Shown piece after piece: positions 46,361-64,000 of a stretch of DNA of 64,000 nucleotides. Source of the DNA: Trichinella spiralis (taxonomy: Eukaryota > Nematoda > Enoplea > Trichinellida > Trichinellidae); NCBI GenBank assembly GCA_000181795.3, contig CM012954.1, positions 16,602,575 through 16,666,574 of the forward strand, given 5' to 3'. The stretch's first letter is position 1, and each line of letters starts with the position of its first letter. A program made the position numbers and the translations under genes. Under the pieces are notes generated by a model, which was not told the DNA's origin, did not search any database, and worked only from the letters and a program-made list of their open reading frames with translations.

Positions 46361-49251
46361 ATGCCTACCAGAAAATCTCCTTCATCGGAACTTAAATCAC
46401 CGAACGTTCAATCTGTCAGACGTCGCTCTAAAGCAAAGTCATCTAAGAGTAAAATTCCCAAAAATGTAAAACAGACAAAAAATAAAACTGAGTAAGTTAT
46501 TGTACTCTATGTTTGTCGTTCCATTTTTGCATTTCTCTGTAATTATTGTACGTTAGATGTATGACATGAATAAAAATGAGATGCTATTTTTGGAAAGTAA
46601 AATTGCTATGTTTAATATATCAATATCGTGTAGTATGAATATGAAGAGTTGATCACGGAGTGCTGTTTAATATTTCCGCATAGCAGGGAAAAATGATCTA
46701 AATAATATTGTAGTTCTGAAAAAGCGAAAACAAAGAGAGGGCAGCCAAATGTATCTCGCAATAGAGGCGTTTCTATATGTTCGAACGCTGAATCATCGTC
46801 GGATGAAGCTGAAAATCTAGAGGGAAAATGGCGTCGTAAAAAACTGGTAAGCGACCCTGTGGTACCATGCGAAAAACGTGGCCTTCCAGTGGATTGCAAG
46901 CCCGTAGCTGAACATGTGGTGCACGAACAACCTCCATTGTTTATCGCTATTATGGCCTATTTTACATATGGGTTTTTGGTTTTCACCGGATATGTGCAAG
47001 ATTTTTTGAGGTGGCTTGGTATTGAGCTGCATAAAAATTTTCAAGAATCTCCGAAAATGAAGGTATTTGATGATTAATTATTCTGCCCTATTTATCAGCA
47101 ATGCATGGTGCACAGCGCAGATTTTACTTTCAGGATTTTGTACCTCTCTATTCAGACTTTGAAGCTTTGTATACCAGATGCGTCTATATACGTATACGAG
47201 ATTCGTGGAATCGACCGATATGTTCCGTACCAGGTGCAGAAATTACATTACTTGATCGAGTTACTGATGACAACGGATGGACATTTCGGTACAGCTGAAG
47301 TGTTGAAATTGTTTTTGTTAAAATTATATAGATTCGTTTTTTCAGGTACACTGGTGGAAAGACGAAAGTGATTAATCTTGGATCGTATAATTATCTCGGC
47401 TTTGCTGAGAACACTGGACCATGCGTTGAAGAAGTTGAAAGAAGCATAAGAAAATACGGTATCGGTGTGTGCAGCAGCCGAAAAGAAGCGGGTATATAGT
47501 TTTTGAAAATTATTTATCAATCGAGAGTATTAAAATCGGAAAGAAATATCATGTTATAGGAAATATGTCGATACACAACAGATTGGAGCGTTTGATGGCT
47601 CAGTTTTTGGGAGTTGAAGATGCTCTGTGCTTTCCAATGGGATTCGCGACGAATTCTATGAATGTGCCTTGCTTTGCTGAGAAGGTGCGTTTATTCTTTC
47701 TTTTTTTGTTCAAAAATATTATTTAAATGAATTTCCATTTGAAAATACTATTTATTTATAGGGTTGTTTGTTGCTTAGTGATGAACTGAATCACGCATCT
47801 TTGATACTTGGATGTCGTCTCACTGGAGCTACTATAAAAGTATTTAAGCATAACGGTAAATCTTTGTTAAATAATCTGTTTTTCATAATCACTATTAAAG
47901 CGTTCGACGTATGAATATTTTCAGATACGGTTGATTTGGAAAATAAAATACGCGACGCAATTGTCTATGGACAACCGCGAACTCGTAGGCCGTACAAGAA
48001 AATTTTGATTTTTGTTGAAGGAATTTACAGTATGGAAGGAACGATCGTCAACTTGCCAGAAATTATTCGAATCAAGAAGAAATACAAAGCTTATTTATAC
48101 CTAGACGAAGCTCATAGCATTGGTATAGTACACAATATGTGCAGTGGTAGTGATGCAATAAATTTCGAACACAGGTGCTCTGGGAAAACGTGGTCGTGGT
48201 GTTTGTGATTATTATGGCTGCGATCCACAAGACGTGGATATTCTCATGGGCACATTTACGAAAAGCTTCGCCGCAGCTGGAGGCTATATAGCTGGAAAAA
48301 AGGTTTTATGAAATAAACAGCATAACTTCATCATTCGAATTATTTTTGTGTTTCAGGAAGTGATTGATTATTTGAGGAGAAACAGTTACAGCACCATTTA
48401 CGCCGCAGCTCTTTCGCCTCCAATTGCACAGCAAATCATATCCACACTGAAAATACTTATGGGATTGGACGGCACTGACGAAGGTATGTTAAAAAAACTG
48501 TTGGCATATTTTTCTTTGATAATAAATTTCTGTGAAATTATAGGCAGCCGTCGAATTGCCAAATTGGAAAGGAATACAATTTATTTTCGTCGACGACTCA
48601 AGCAAAAGGGCTTCATCTTATTTGGAAACAGCAACTCTCCTGTGGTTCCAATGATGGTCTACTTCCCAGCCAAAATGAAGTAAGCTGAATTTTTGAACAA
48701 CATCTATCATGCCTGTTGGATTTGGTTTGGTTAAGCAGCAACAGTTTCTGTGTTTCAGTCATTTTAGTCGAGAAATGTTGAAACGAAAAGTTGGAGTGGT
48801 TTTGGTCGGCTTTCCAGCCACTCCAATAACACTCGGACGAGCTAGATTTTGCATTAGCTCCGCCCACACTAAGGAACAGTTGGATCAGGTTGGTTTGCAT
48901 TGTTTTCTTTTTAATGAAGATGTAAAATTATAAAATATTAAATAAGAGAAATGAACATTTTGCAAAGCAAGAATAAGAATTTTCGAACAGATACGCGTAA
49001 ATAAGAAAATAAAGTCGCGCACGCGATTTACAATTCCACGAGCATTTCTTTAATAAATTTGATATCAGATGATAAATTTGCATAAAGTTAGCAGAATAAC
49101 GTTTCAGTATTAGTGTTTTGGTGAGAAATGAATGTGTTACTTACTGTTATTTTTGCAGGCTCTGGAAGCTATAGATGAAGTCGGCGGTTCGATGATGTTG
49201 AAATTGTCTTCTCGATGCGAACATTTGAAAGATGAAGTAATCGAATACTGA
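46361..49251 (+). CDS. SPTLC2: Serine palmitoyltransferase long-chain subunit 2
   Basis: Catalytic subunit of the ER enzyme that condenses serine with palmitoyl-CoA, the first step of sphingolipid synthesis. Twelve exons join in phase to 603 residues: 46361-46491, 46714-47062, 47134-47288, 47346-47491, 47560-47684, 47762-47855, 47925-48122, 48175-48302, 48357-48483, 48544-48679, 48759-48888, 49159-49251. After a basic N-terminal extension (longer than in human SPTLC2) comes one membrane helix ([19 protein letters not shown]). The alpha-oxoamine synthase fold follows: [79 protein letters not shown], and the PLP-lysine motif [16 protein letters not shown]. The C-terminus has [13 protein letters not shown] and [15 protein letters not shown]. 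All catalytic landmarks are intact, so it should be active with an SPTLC1 partner. Confidence 0.96.
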
Positions 49252-49638
49252 CCTGTTCGGCGGTTGTGCAAACAAGAAGATGATTAAAAATATACCTAAT
49301 GTGTCGCATGCTTATCTCGATTGTTCGGTCCAATTAGTTGCTGATTAATTTTATTTACTGTTTATTCTGCTCATTGATTGGCTTTCACTTATGGTTGGTT
49401 GGTTGGTTCAATTGTCCAAACAACGAAAACATTATTATTGATTCATGCGAAAAGGAAGAAAAAAAAATTTGCATTGCACTGTTGGTTTATTATATATAAA
49501 TTATAATTGTGTGGATAATAAATTTCAGGTTATCGATAAATTCAGCGCTGAGCAAGCAGGCAAGCACAGCCAGCGATCGGGATGCGATTGTAGTTAATTT
49601 GAAAACTAACTTCCGGGGTTCGCCACCATAACTGAGAG
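49252..49638. other. Convergent 3' ends, no gene
   Basis: Short spacer between the converging SPTLC2 and SatP-family genes; probably both 3'-UTRs. Confidence 0.6.
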
Positions 49639-50597
49639 TCAAATTGTTGAACGCTTCTTGTGCTTTTTGAAGTAGCCTATCCAATTATGGAATAGCTTCA
49701 CCGGCGGAGGACCGAGAGGAAACACGTCACGGTGGTAGATTTCAACGTAGACCAAGTTGAGCATGAAATACCAGCTGAGTATACCGCCCGCAATGAAGCA
49801 GACGCTGCTTGCCAAGCTGGTGCAGTATTCGACATGGGGTGGCACTGCTTCACCGAGGCAGAGGAAAACAAAAGCTCCAAAAAAGCTGCAAGTCAACGCG
49901 AAACTGGCAATGCTCATGGTCATGGTCGGTGCCAACCAGAAACCGTTGTACAAAGCGAACATGATATTCAATGGTAACATGTCCAAGGGTTTCACTTCGA
50001 AAAAATTCCCCAAATGGCAGAACGTGATCACGCCCAGTAACATCGAATACACTCCGAACATGCAGAATATTCCATATGAGAATGCATTGTTACGTTTGTG
50101 CAATTGTACACCTGAGAAAGAGAAGAAGCATGAGCACTGTGTTTGTTTGTTCGCTAGCTAGCTTGTTTTGTAATATTTAATGTAAATTTATTTCTGAAAA
50201 GTATCCGAAAATTAAACTACTAAATTACCGGCCAAAAATTGCAAAATGCCGCCGAAAAGAAACGTAACGCAGGCATTTAATCCAACACTTGTATGTCCGA
50301 AACGTTGGAACTGAGAGGTAAGGATTGCAAAGCCGAGACCACCGAAACCAATGATCGCCGGCTCAGTAGTGTCCAGCGATCGTGCTCGTCGTAGCTGACC
50401 AGAAAGATTCTCAATTTGCTAAATAAAAATAAAACAAAATTTTCATAAAAAATTTAAATAATTTTGAAATGAACAAAAAATACTCGCAAAAGATAGTCGT
50501 CTTTCTCTTTGAATTGCTTGTAAAGCGACGAATCGCTCACCATGCTTTCCGCATCGATCACAATGTGTTGCTTCTCTTTTTGTATACTATCATCCAT
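49639..50597 (-). CDS. GPR1/FUN34/SatP (acetate-succinate transporter) family membrane protein
   Basis: Three exons, 50484-50597, 50229-50418 and 49639-50111, join in phase to 258 residues. After a 55-residue hydrophilic start there are six hydrophobic helices. Family landmarks in order: EPAIIGFGGLGFAILT (position of the NPAPLGL signature), the well-kept FLFGGILQFLAG (compare FYGGxAQxxAG), HKRNNAFSYGIFCMFGVYSM (compare KKGNTFGxTAFxSYGxFW), a central MFALYNGFWLAPTMTM region, FGAFVFLCLGEAV, and near the end a V-x-P-x-G as DVFPLGPPP (compare VLPIG). Bacterial and fungal members carry acetate or succinate with protons across the plasma membrane. The NPAPLGL motif is only partly kept, so substrate is uncertain. 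Introns and AT-typical codon use show it is a native nuclear gene, not contamination. Confidence 0.82.
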
Positions 50598-50636
50598 TTT
50601 ATTATTATCATTATTATTATTGCTATTTGACAATGT

Positions 50637-50652
50637 CTAAAAATATTAACTT
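50637..50652 (-). promoter_or_regulatory. Acceptor-like site 39 bases before the SatP-family start
   Basis: On the minus strand AGTTAATATTTTTAG ends 39 bases before the ATG (50597). Pyrimidine tract plus TAG, no upstream coding exon seen. Confidence 0.4.
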
Positions 50653-52853
50653 TTATCTTTACATGTTAGTTGATCATATTTAAAGAAAAAATTCTATTTT
50701 TGCAAAAATGTTGTTGATCATATTTAAAAAAAAATGCTATTTTTGCAATACTTACTTTCCCAAAATAAACAACTGACATAGTATACGCGAAAAAGTTATC
50801 TCAAAAAATGTAGGATCGTTTTCTGTTCTACAGCACGTAAAATAATAAAATTTGCATGATAACTACGAACTTTTGTACCAAAATTCTGACATCAAGCCAA
50901 AGAACTTTTATTGATGCGAATCACAATCACATATATGAATAGCTTGATTGGAATTTTCAACTATTGTCTTGCTGTTTTACATAATTTCAGAAATTCAAGT
51001 ATCAAGTTTCAATAACACGCAATGCATATTTTATCTATTCCGACGATAACGTTGGCAATTCGCAATAGGAAAGTTTGTTCAGCATTAAATATTCAGTAAA
51101 AAAAGCAATTCATGCTTAGTAAAGCGTTGCCCGTATATGTGAACTACAATAGGTCAGTTTGCGTCAAACATTACATAAATTGACGCAAATTGTACTTGCA
51201 TTCATCAGTGTTCTTTTACTTTAATAAATCAAAAACAAATGCACATAAAAATGATATTTTTAACTGATTTTATTATTTGTAACTTTATGTAAAGTTTATC
51301 AGTACAGTAAAGAAAAAAATCAAATAACATTAATCGTTTTTCGACAAAAATAAGTTTCATTCACAAAGTTAAATTTTCTAAAATCACTACTTATCTATCA
51401 CTTTGTTTAAAAACAACTAATGATAGTCAAGTTATACATACATATCAGTAATACATTATCAAACAGTACAAGAAAATTTGTTTTAAATCACTAATAATTT
51501 TCACATTTGTCGAATAATCACTGCTGTTATCAAAAAAAGAATGCAAATTGCAAATTTCGAAACAAGAAAATCCCCCGTTAAGAAATTTAATAAATTTCGA
51601 AATAAGCAGCAATACATTAAATCAAATAATTACGAAATCTGATGAAAATGGAAAACCTCATAATACTGAATTAACTTTAACAGACTGTGATTAATAACTA
51701 TTTTGATTTTAAAAAATTCCTAAAACCGTAAATTTAAATTCATGTCCAAATTTTCATACTGTAGAGTTTGAACCTACACTTGCACAGAAGAGTTAAAAAC
51801 AAAAGAGAAAACAAATTTTCTAAATATATAAAATGAAGTGTTATACTCTGAAAAAGTCAGACGTCATGAAAGTTTATATAAGTAATGATAAGCCATTTTG
51901 CTCGATATTTCTGACCTTTTCCATACTTATGCGCATTAGAAAACTTTTCTGTTTTAGTTACGCCAATAATTACTCCCACCATATTACGTATCTTTCATCG
52001 AAGTAAAAATTGAATAAATATATGTGAATTAACTAAAGCGTCGCATTTGTAAATCATGCAATTTTCACTGAAAAACATAATTTATCTCGTACACGTATAG
52101 GCAAAAATACTTGGAACAAAAAATCGATTTAGATGAACATATATCAATTTCTTTCCTCTTTGAACAACCTGCAAATCAAAAACATACTCTACAAGCAGCA
52201 TAACTCCTAAACTGTCATATCAATATTATAACTAACCATCTTGTAAAACTTTCTTGTGAATATGTAAATTAATTCCTGTCTCTTATTTCACTTTTTTCAC
52301 TCATAATTAACTAACTCTTTCCATTTACTGCTTGAAAGGCTTTCACTCGATTATCATATTTTTCAAAGTTACGTGGCAAAATTGCCAAACTGTTTCAAAT
52401 TTTGCGTCACTTATTCACGCTTACAAACACAACGCTTACTAACACAACAACAAATTTGACGAACGACAGGGATAACGATGCAAAAATGATGCTAACGATC
52501 AAGCTTTACTTCTCAAACTAACCGGAGTACAGTGAAACATACTAAATTCTTTATCATTCACACGAACATACATCGAAACCACGCACAAAAGCATACAAAA
52601 ACATACACAAAGACACACGTTTTCACACTCGGAAAGCATAACATTCACACACGTATTTGAAACAGAAATTCACCATCGTAGCTACCAGAAGATTAAAATG
52701 GACTAAACTACTGAAGAAAAAAGAGTAAATGGGAATGATTACAACACTGTTTGATAGATACTCCGTAGGATAATAAGTGTATTGTAAATGAGAAGTAAAC
52801 CAACCATCCCATTGATGAAATGAAATGATGCTGCTTTTAAGCGTTACGCCGCT
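50653..52853. other. 2.2-kb AT-rich intergenic region, no gene supported
   Basis: Lies downstream of AMPK alpha and upstream of the SatP-family gene; both are on the minus strand. A local direct duplication is visible at 50669-50697 and 50710-50740 (TTGATCATATTTAAA... CTATTTTTGCAA). Otherwise nothing supported. Confidence 0.55.
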
Positions 52854-58105
<5,252 letters not shown>

Positions 58106-58111
58106 TTTATT
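58106..58111 (-). terminator. Poly(A) signal 5 bases after the Crumbs stop
   Basis: AATAAA on the minus strand begins only five bases past the TGA at 58117-58119. If used, the 3'-UTR would be exceptionally short; a further downstream signal cannot be excluded. Confidence 0.35.
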
Positions 58112-58116
58112 GCTTT

Positions 58117-61100
58117 TCATATCAGTCGCTCTTCGGGAGGTGGCTTGATCATACGGTGCAATGTGAGCCGGGCGTTGTCGCTCTCCTGCCTAGATGGACT
58201 GTATGTGCCTCGAGTGGCATTTTTCTTCTTCGCAACAATAACCAACAGTGTGAAACCAAGCAAGACGAGAATCAAAATGAAACCCACCACCGGACCAACT
58301 ACAAATTCAACCCATCCGTCAGTTTGACTGGGAATCGCTTCAACTTCAGATTTCGCTTCTTGCATCTAAACATGCAAACAATAAACAATTTATTGCAATA
58401 AAATAAAATAAAATAAAATAAATACCTTGATTTCGCAAAATTGACCAGTGTACGGTCCCACGCAATCGCAACGGTGCAGAACAATACCCCTCTGATAATC
58501 CACGTACGGTTCTTTGCAAATACCACCATTTTGACAATAATGTGTGTCGTTACTGTCACAAGGATTTACATTTTCGCAACGATCTCCACTGTCACCTTGA
58601 TAAGTAGAAATTTTTTAATGATTTACAAAAGAAAAACATTTGTCATTTCAAATAATACCTTTCAAACAAGAGCACTTGAAACTGCCGGGAAGGTTGGTAC
58701 AATTGCCACCGTTGCAGAAATCCGGCGTCTCGCATTCATTGACATCAAGTTCACAGAAAAGACCCTCGTATCCGGTACCTGTACAATCGCAGCTGAATCC
58801 ATTGATCTGATCATAGCATTTGCCGTTGTTTTTGCACGGTCGATTTATACAATCGTCAATATTCTCTTCACACTGCTCACCTATAGGAAAATGAAGGTGA
58901 TGAAGAAAAAATAATAACCATGTACAACATAGACCACGAAAAAACCTCTGAATCCTGGAAAGCAGGTACAGTTGTATCCACCGACGAACGAATGACAAAC
59001 ACCGCCTACGTTGTGACAAGGGTTGGAATCGCAAAAGTCGATCATTTCTTCGCACTGATCGCCTGAATAGCCATCATAACAACGACAAACGTGACGATCC
59101 GGGCCGAGCTGGGTACAGTTGCCATGTTTGCAAGGGGATGATACGCACGTGCCGGCAATTTCACACAGCAGACCTTCACCAACGCAAGAATTAATTAATT
59201 AATTAATTAATTGACTGATCAATTAAAACAATGAATAAAAAAGTTGGCAAAAATTATGGACATTCTTATCTTACCACTGACGTACGGTGGACATTGACAG
59301 TAGAAACTGCCCGGCATGTTGATACACTGAGCCCCATTTTGACACAAATCATGATCATTACTACATTCGTCAACGTCAATCTCACATGTCGCTCCAATCC
59401 AGCCTGGTGCACATGTGCAGGTAAAATTGTTCATCAAATCTGAACATGTTCCACCGTTCTGACACGGTGAGCTAGCACATTCGTCGATTTCGTGTTCACA
59501 ATGTTTACCTTAAAAATGAATTCATATTTCGAAATAATTTCAATTTAAAAAACAAAATAATTCCATCTAACCAGTGTAGCCGTTTTGGCAGTTGCAAATG
59601 TAGGTGTCGCGGTCGACCGAAGTTTTGCATGTTCCGTTGTTGAGACAATTCACCGTTGCACAATAGTCGATCTCCAGTTCGCATCGTTCTCCGGTGTATC
59701 CAGCCCCGCAATGACAAACAAATGGTTTCTAAATTGCAAAAAACAAACGCAAACAATGGATCAAGTGAAAAAATTTATCGAGCAAAAGTTATCATATACC
59801 GCATTCCAGACCAGTGAAACATCTTCACATTGAGCTCCGTTTTCACAAGGACCACTTGAACAGTTGAAATAGTGCTAAAGGAACAAAAGAGAAGAATATT
59901 CTTCAAATTCGACGAAAAATTAAAAAATGTACAAAATGTACTTCTCACCCGTTGTTCACAAGTTGGACCGGTAAAATTAGTCGTACATAAACAGTGGAAT
60001 GTGTTTTCACCATCCACACACGTACCACCGTTCATGCAAGGATGAAAGGCACAGTCGTCGACATCTATTTCACAACTACAACAACATCTTTCACTGTCAA
60101 TCATTGTTTATTGAAATTTAAAATTAAAATTCACTTACAATTTACCAGTCCAACCGGGCAGACAATCACAGGCAAAATCACCGATCAAATTACGACACGT
60201 TGAACCATGCTTGCACCATCCGTACTCACATTCATCGACGTCATTCTGAAAAACAGATGAATAGTGGTGAAATCAAAATCCAAATCAAAAGGGTTCACAA
60301 AAAATATACCTCGCATTTCAAGCCTGAAAATCCCGGAGGACAAGTGCAAGTGGCCAAATTCCACTCGTCCGAGCAGGTTCCACCGTTTTCGCAAATGTCC
60401 GTCAAACCACACTGAACACTCGATCGGCAGCCTTGTATCAAGTGATCAGAGCTGATTTTGCGAAAAACTCCCTGAAAACCATGTGAAGAACCACGGTCGT
60501 CGTCGAAAAATGGAACATAAGCATCAGTTCCAAACGTGATCGCCCGCAAGCAGCCGACAAACGATTCGTCAGTGCCCACTTGCTGTGGCGACCGTTCGGC
60601 ACTGCGGTTCTGATCCATGACCGAGCCGAAATGCCAGACCGTCTCCGCGGGAAGTGGAACCGCCGATCCGGCGATCATCATCACGTCCTGGTCAAGTTCC
60701 ATCGTCAAATTCGGCCACAGTCCAACGCGAACGTGGTGCCATTGGGCGTCGGCGATCGGTCTCAAACTGTCCAACAAGATCGGCTTCTCACCCGCCACCA
60801 GTCGACTGACCAACACTCGACCATCTTTGAGGAATATTTGCATCTCGTTCGTGGGGGCAGTGCCTCGAATCGACACCACTGGACCGTGCTTGGTACGGGT
60901 TCTGATGGAAAAGCTAACGTAGTCGGCGTCTTGCGCGTTCAACGCTTGAAACAGAGCCCGGCTCTGTTCACTGAACGTGATCGAGTTCAAGCAGACGTGC
61001 TCATAGGTGTGGGGCTTCACAAGACACTGCCAGTCGACCGGGCAAGGCTCGCCGAGGCAAGGATGCGCAATTGAACAATTTTTCCCAACCCAATCCGGCT

Positions 61101-64000
61101 TGCACTGGCATTTGTAGTCGTTGAACGTCACCGTACAGTGGGCCCCGTTGGCGCAGGGTCTCGACGCGCACAGATCATCGCTCTGCGTACCCAGAAGCAG
61201 ACTGTGTCTGCTGACGCGACCGTTCACTTTGCCCAGCATGCTGGGCACAACATCCGCAACAGGCGCCAGTTCGACAATGTCGTCATTGATTCGCACATCT
61301 TGAATAGTACCTTTGAACGATGTGAACGTGCTGAACGGTTCCACCGCAGCGGAAGGATCCATGATCGTGCGATTTGTGACCAAAATCGGATGTGTACCAA
61401 TGATAAGCTGCTCTGGTGACAGAGGATTCGCTGTTTGGCCATTGTCGAACCAATTGACCAATGCAGGTTGAGAATCGACAAAAAATTTCAACACATACGG
61501 TCGATATTTGATTTCGATCAAATGGACACGCCCGTCGTTCAAGCGATTCGCACTGGTGATAATGGTAGGAGATGTCGAATTCCAAGAAGAGACCAACACC
61601 GGGTATCCGTCCTTCAATTCCAGACCAATGAAACAACAACCAGCTTGGTGTTCATCAAATTTGAAGTTCTGGTCGTCTATCGCCGTTCCGATGTAGCAGA
61701 TGACGCCGTTCAAAGCTGTGCTTCGGATCAACATTGACAAATCCAAACGATCGTGCAGCCCAATGGAATAAGCGCGAGCAATGTCGACCATCGCGAAGCT
61801 GTTGTTGCGTCCGAAGCCGAAAGTAACTTCGGGTAAAGATTTTTCACAGTTGGGCATCAAGTAGGGCCGGTCGCAAACACACCGACCCTGGTTCCAAACG
61901 TCGACGCAGTGACTTCGCGCCGGGCATTGGGTTTCATCGCACGGTTCGTGGTTCTGCCGCCGAGGGCAGGTCCAACCGACGTTGACCGCACTGGCGCCCA
62001 TCTTCTCCGGTACTAGGAGCTTGCCGTTGACGATCACATCCCGCATGCAGCCGACAAAATTTCCCACGTCAGGATAGTAGGGATGCTGTTTTTCCAACGG
62101 CGTGCCGCCGAACTTTGTGCTCGCCACTGCGCTGGCCAGCAGTCCACCCTCGGACGGCAGGCGCTTCAAATGCACATCACCAGTGGTCGAGCGTTCCAAG
62201 CGCAGCTGCATCGAATTTGCATGCCAGTTAAGCGAGAGTCGATTCCACGAACCGTCGTTGACTTTTTGCTCAATTCGGAGCCGCTTGCCGGACCAGAGTG
62301 CTTGAATTTGTCCATCCAAGAGCAAGACTTGAAAAATGTTCGAATTGAACAAATCGTCGCCGAAAACGAGAAAACCGCTTTCCAAGGTGGTTCTGAATTC
62401 CAATTCGAGCTGATAAGTTGCCGTTTCTGTGTGATTGTTGCTGGTGATGTCGACCATCATCGACTGACCAGAAAAAGACGCCACTGTCGACTGGGAGCAG
62501 CTCGGCATGGAGGTGTATCCGGGCGCGCATTCACATTGGGCTCGCTGTTTCTCAGCTCGACTGTCCCAAGTGACCGTGCAAATTTGACGATCCCCACAAC
62601 GGTAATCGTCACAGGCGTTCAGTCGGATTGAGCAGTTCTTAGCCGCATATCCGGGCTTGCATTCACAGTGGTAGTTGCCGTGTTGATTCACACAATCGAC
62701 GCTGAACTGCACGGGACAGTAGTCGTCTCGGTGGTCGCACTCGTCCAAATCTTGCTCACAAAGCAAGCCCTGGAACCCCGGCCCGCAGACACAACTTTGG
62801 GTCGATTCGTCGCAGAGACCGTCGTTCTGGCAGGGGTTGTAGAAGCAAAAGTTTGAAGTTGGCTTTAGGCGAATGGCAAGTTTGGGAGCGAAAAATTCAC
62901 AAAAACTTCCATAATAGTCAGGCAAGCATTTGCAGCCGACGCCAACCGCATTTCCGGGCATTTTTATGCAAGTGCCGTTGTTCAAGCACGGTATGTTGTT
63001 GCAGGACAGTTCAATTTCGCACCACTTGCCTCCGTATCCTTTTGGACAAGCGCAACGACTGCCTTTGTCCGCTTCAACTTTGCAAACGCCTCCGTTGAAA
63101 CATTTGCCACTGTTGCTGCAAGAAGTTTTCTCCGGATCATCGGCCAGTGGTGATGATGTAGATTTTTTGCCAAACGCTGCTGCTGAGTCGATTTCGCAAA
63201 ATTTTCCCGCATACCGATCTGAACAAACACAACGAAAACCCTCCTCTTGTTCAATGCACAGGCCATCGTTTTGACAAGTTCCATTTTGGCAATAATGCTG
63301 AATCTTTTCCACGCAATTGTGGCCGGTCCATCCTGGCTCGCAGTTGCACGTGTACGATCCGTGAGTGTTTGTACAATTTCCTCGGCCGCAAGGTCTACAA
63401 CACGGTTAAAAGTAAATTATCAAAACAAACCAACTAGTACTACTGTACTCCAGTGTACCTGATTGTCAAACATTCGTTAACGTCAAATTGGCAAAACGGA
63501 CCGTCAAATTGTGCTAGACAACGGCAACTGGATACTGGATTTCCCTTGACGCAGGTTCCGCCGTTCATGCACAAATCTATCGAACAATCAGAACCCAACG
63601 GCACGTTGCAACTGATACCAGCGAATCCTTTTGGACAAATGCACCGAATTTCATCTTGAAACTTCTCACACAAATGTCCATCAGGACAAGTGTTCGGCGG
63701 ACAATCGACTGTAACAAAATCCAACTAAAATGCAATAAAAATCAGAAAATGAAGCAAAATCGTAATTATAATAAAAACAAACAAATTCCATACTTGACAT
63801 AGTAAACCTGAATAGCCGTGCTGACAGTTGCAAGTGGCGGTTCGATCGTCATCATTGTCGATGACAACGCATGTTCCGTTGTTCAAACAAGGATCCAAGT
63901 TGCAGTCTTTTGGCACGCACTTTCCTGGTGTGCCTGAAGAAGAAAAGCAAAAAGTGTAGCTTTTTTCCAATGGAAAACAACAAAACACCGTACCTTCACT
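58117..64000 (-). CDS. crb: Crumbs homologue (EGF/LamG apical polarity protein), 5' end beyond right edge
   Basis: Type I membrane protein that defines the apical domain of epithelia. Exons in coding order: 63994-64000 (end of an exon), 63794-63933, 63459-63724, 60310-63394, 60139-60245, 59949-60075, 59800-59874, 59572-59728, 59275-59508, 58946-59173, 58659-58880, 58426-58595, 58117-58365; phases agree. The window codes for roughly 25 EGF repeats (for example [18 protein letters not shown]) and three laminin-G domains, each separated by EGF repeats and all within the 3-kb exon. It ends with a membrane helix ([20 protein letters not shown]) and the short cytosolic tail: juxtamembrane FERM-binding RGTYSPS and the terminal PPPEERLI, the PDZ ligand for Stardust/PALS1 and Par6. 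These tail motifs are diagnostic. Signal peptide and first repeats lie outside. Confidence 0.97.

Noticed and set aside
62083-62631. 182-codon plus-strand frame
   Set aside because: Antisense shadow of the large Crumbs exon.

Overview
This is animal nuclear DNA, AT-rich, with conserved metazoan genes, short introns (mostly 45-90 bases) and long stretches of non-coding sequence. Recognisable genes include Crumbs (ending in the ERLI tail), a Pax1/9-type paired box, ARS2/Serrate, SNX5/6, AMPK alpha, TRAP-alpha and an FMRFamide-receptor-like GPCR. Six genes have a 3'-splice-acceptor-like site 5-39 bases before the start codon, which is what spliced-leader trans-splicing would leave. Together with the tiny introns this suggests a nematode, perhaps an early-branching (clade I, Trichinella- or mermithid-like) one. 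That assignment is inference; no species can be named from the sequence alone. Two N runs (10 and 232 bases) show it is a scaffold.

Layout, left to right. 56-3800 (-): ARS2/Serrate, lacking its 3' end. 5.5-12.6 kb: a transposon-rich zone holding one well-preserved LTR with a 4-base target duplication, a GC-rich gag fragment, a worn LTR, two worn pol-like fragments and a three-copy diverged repeat. 13.1-30.5 kb: a near gene-free AT-rich expanse bracketed by two almost identical inverted 0.79-kb arms, the left arm touching an N gap. 32.4-33.5 kb (+): a neuropeptide-receptor-like GPCR whose 5' end lies in the second gap.

The right half is gene-dense: a stand-alone talin-head-like FERM protein (+), TRAP-alpha (-), a SLIRP-like RRM protein (+), an unrecognised 3-exon small gene (-), a Pax1/9-type gene (+), SNX5/6 (-), mitochondrial ribosomal protein S10 (-), serine palmitoyltransferase subunit 2 (+), a six-helix acetate/succinate (GPR1/FUN34/SatP) transporter-family gene (-), AMPK alpha (-) and Crumbs (-, running off the right edge).

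The genes are unrelated housekeeping and developmental genes in the usual eukaryotic arrangement; no operon-like functional cluster is evident. The most unusual items are the SatP-family transporter in an animal genome, the talin-head-like FERM protein without a rod, the shared acceptor sites just upstream of start codons, and the inverted duplication around the gene desert. All gene models were built by hand from reading frame, splice consensus and family similarity; none has been tested against transcripts.
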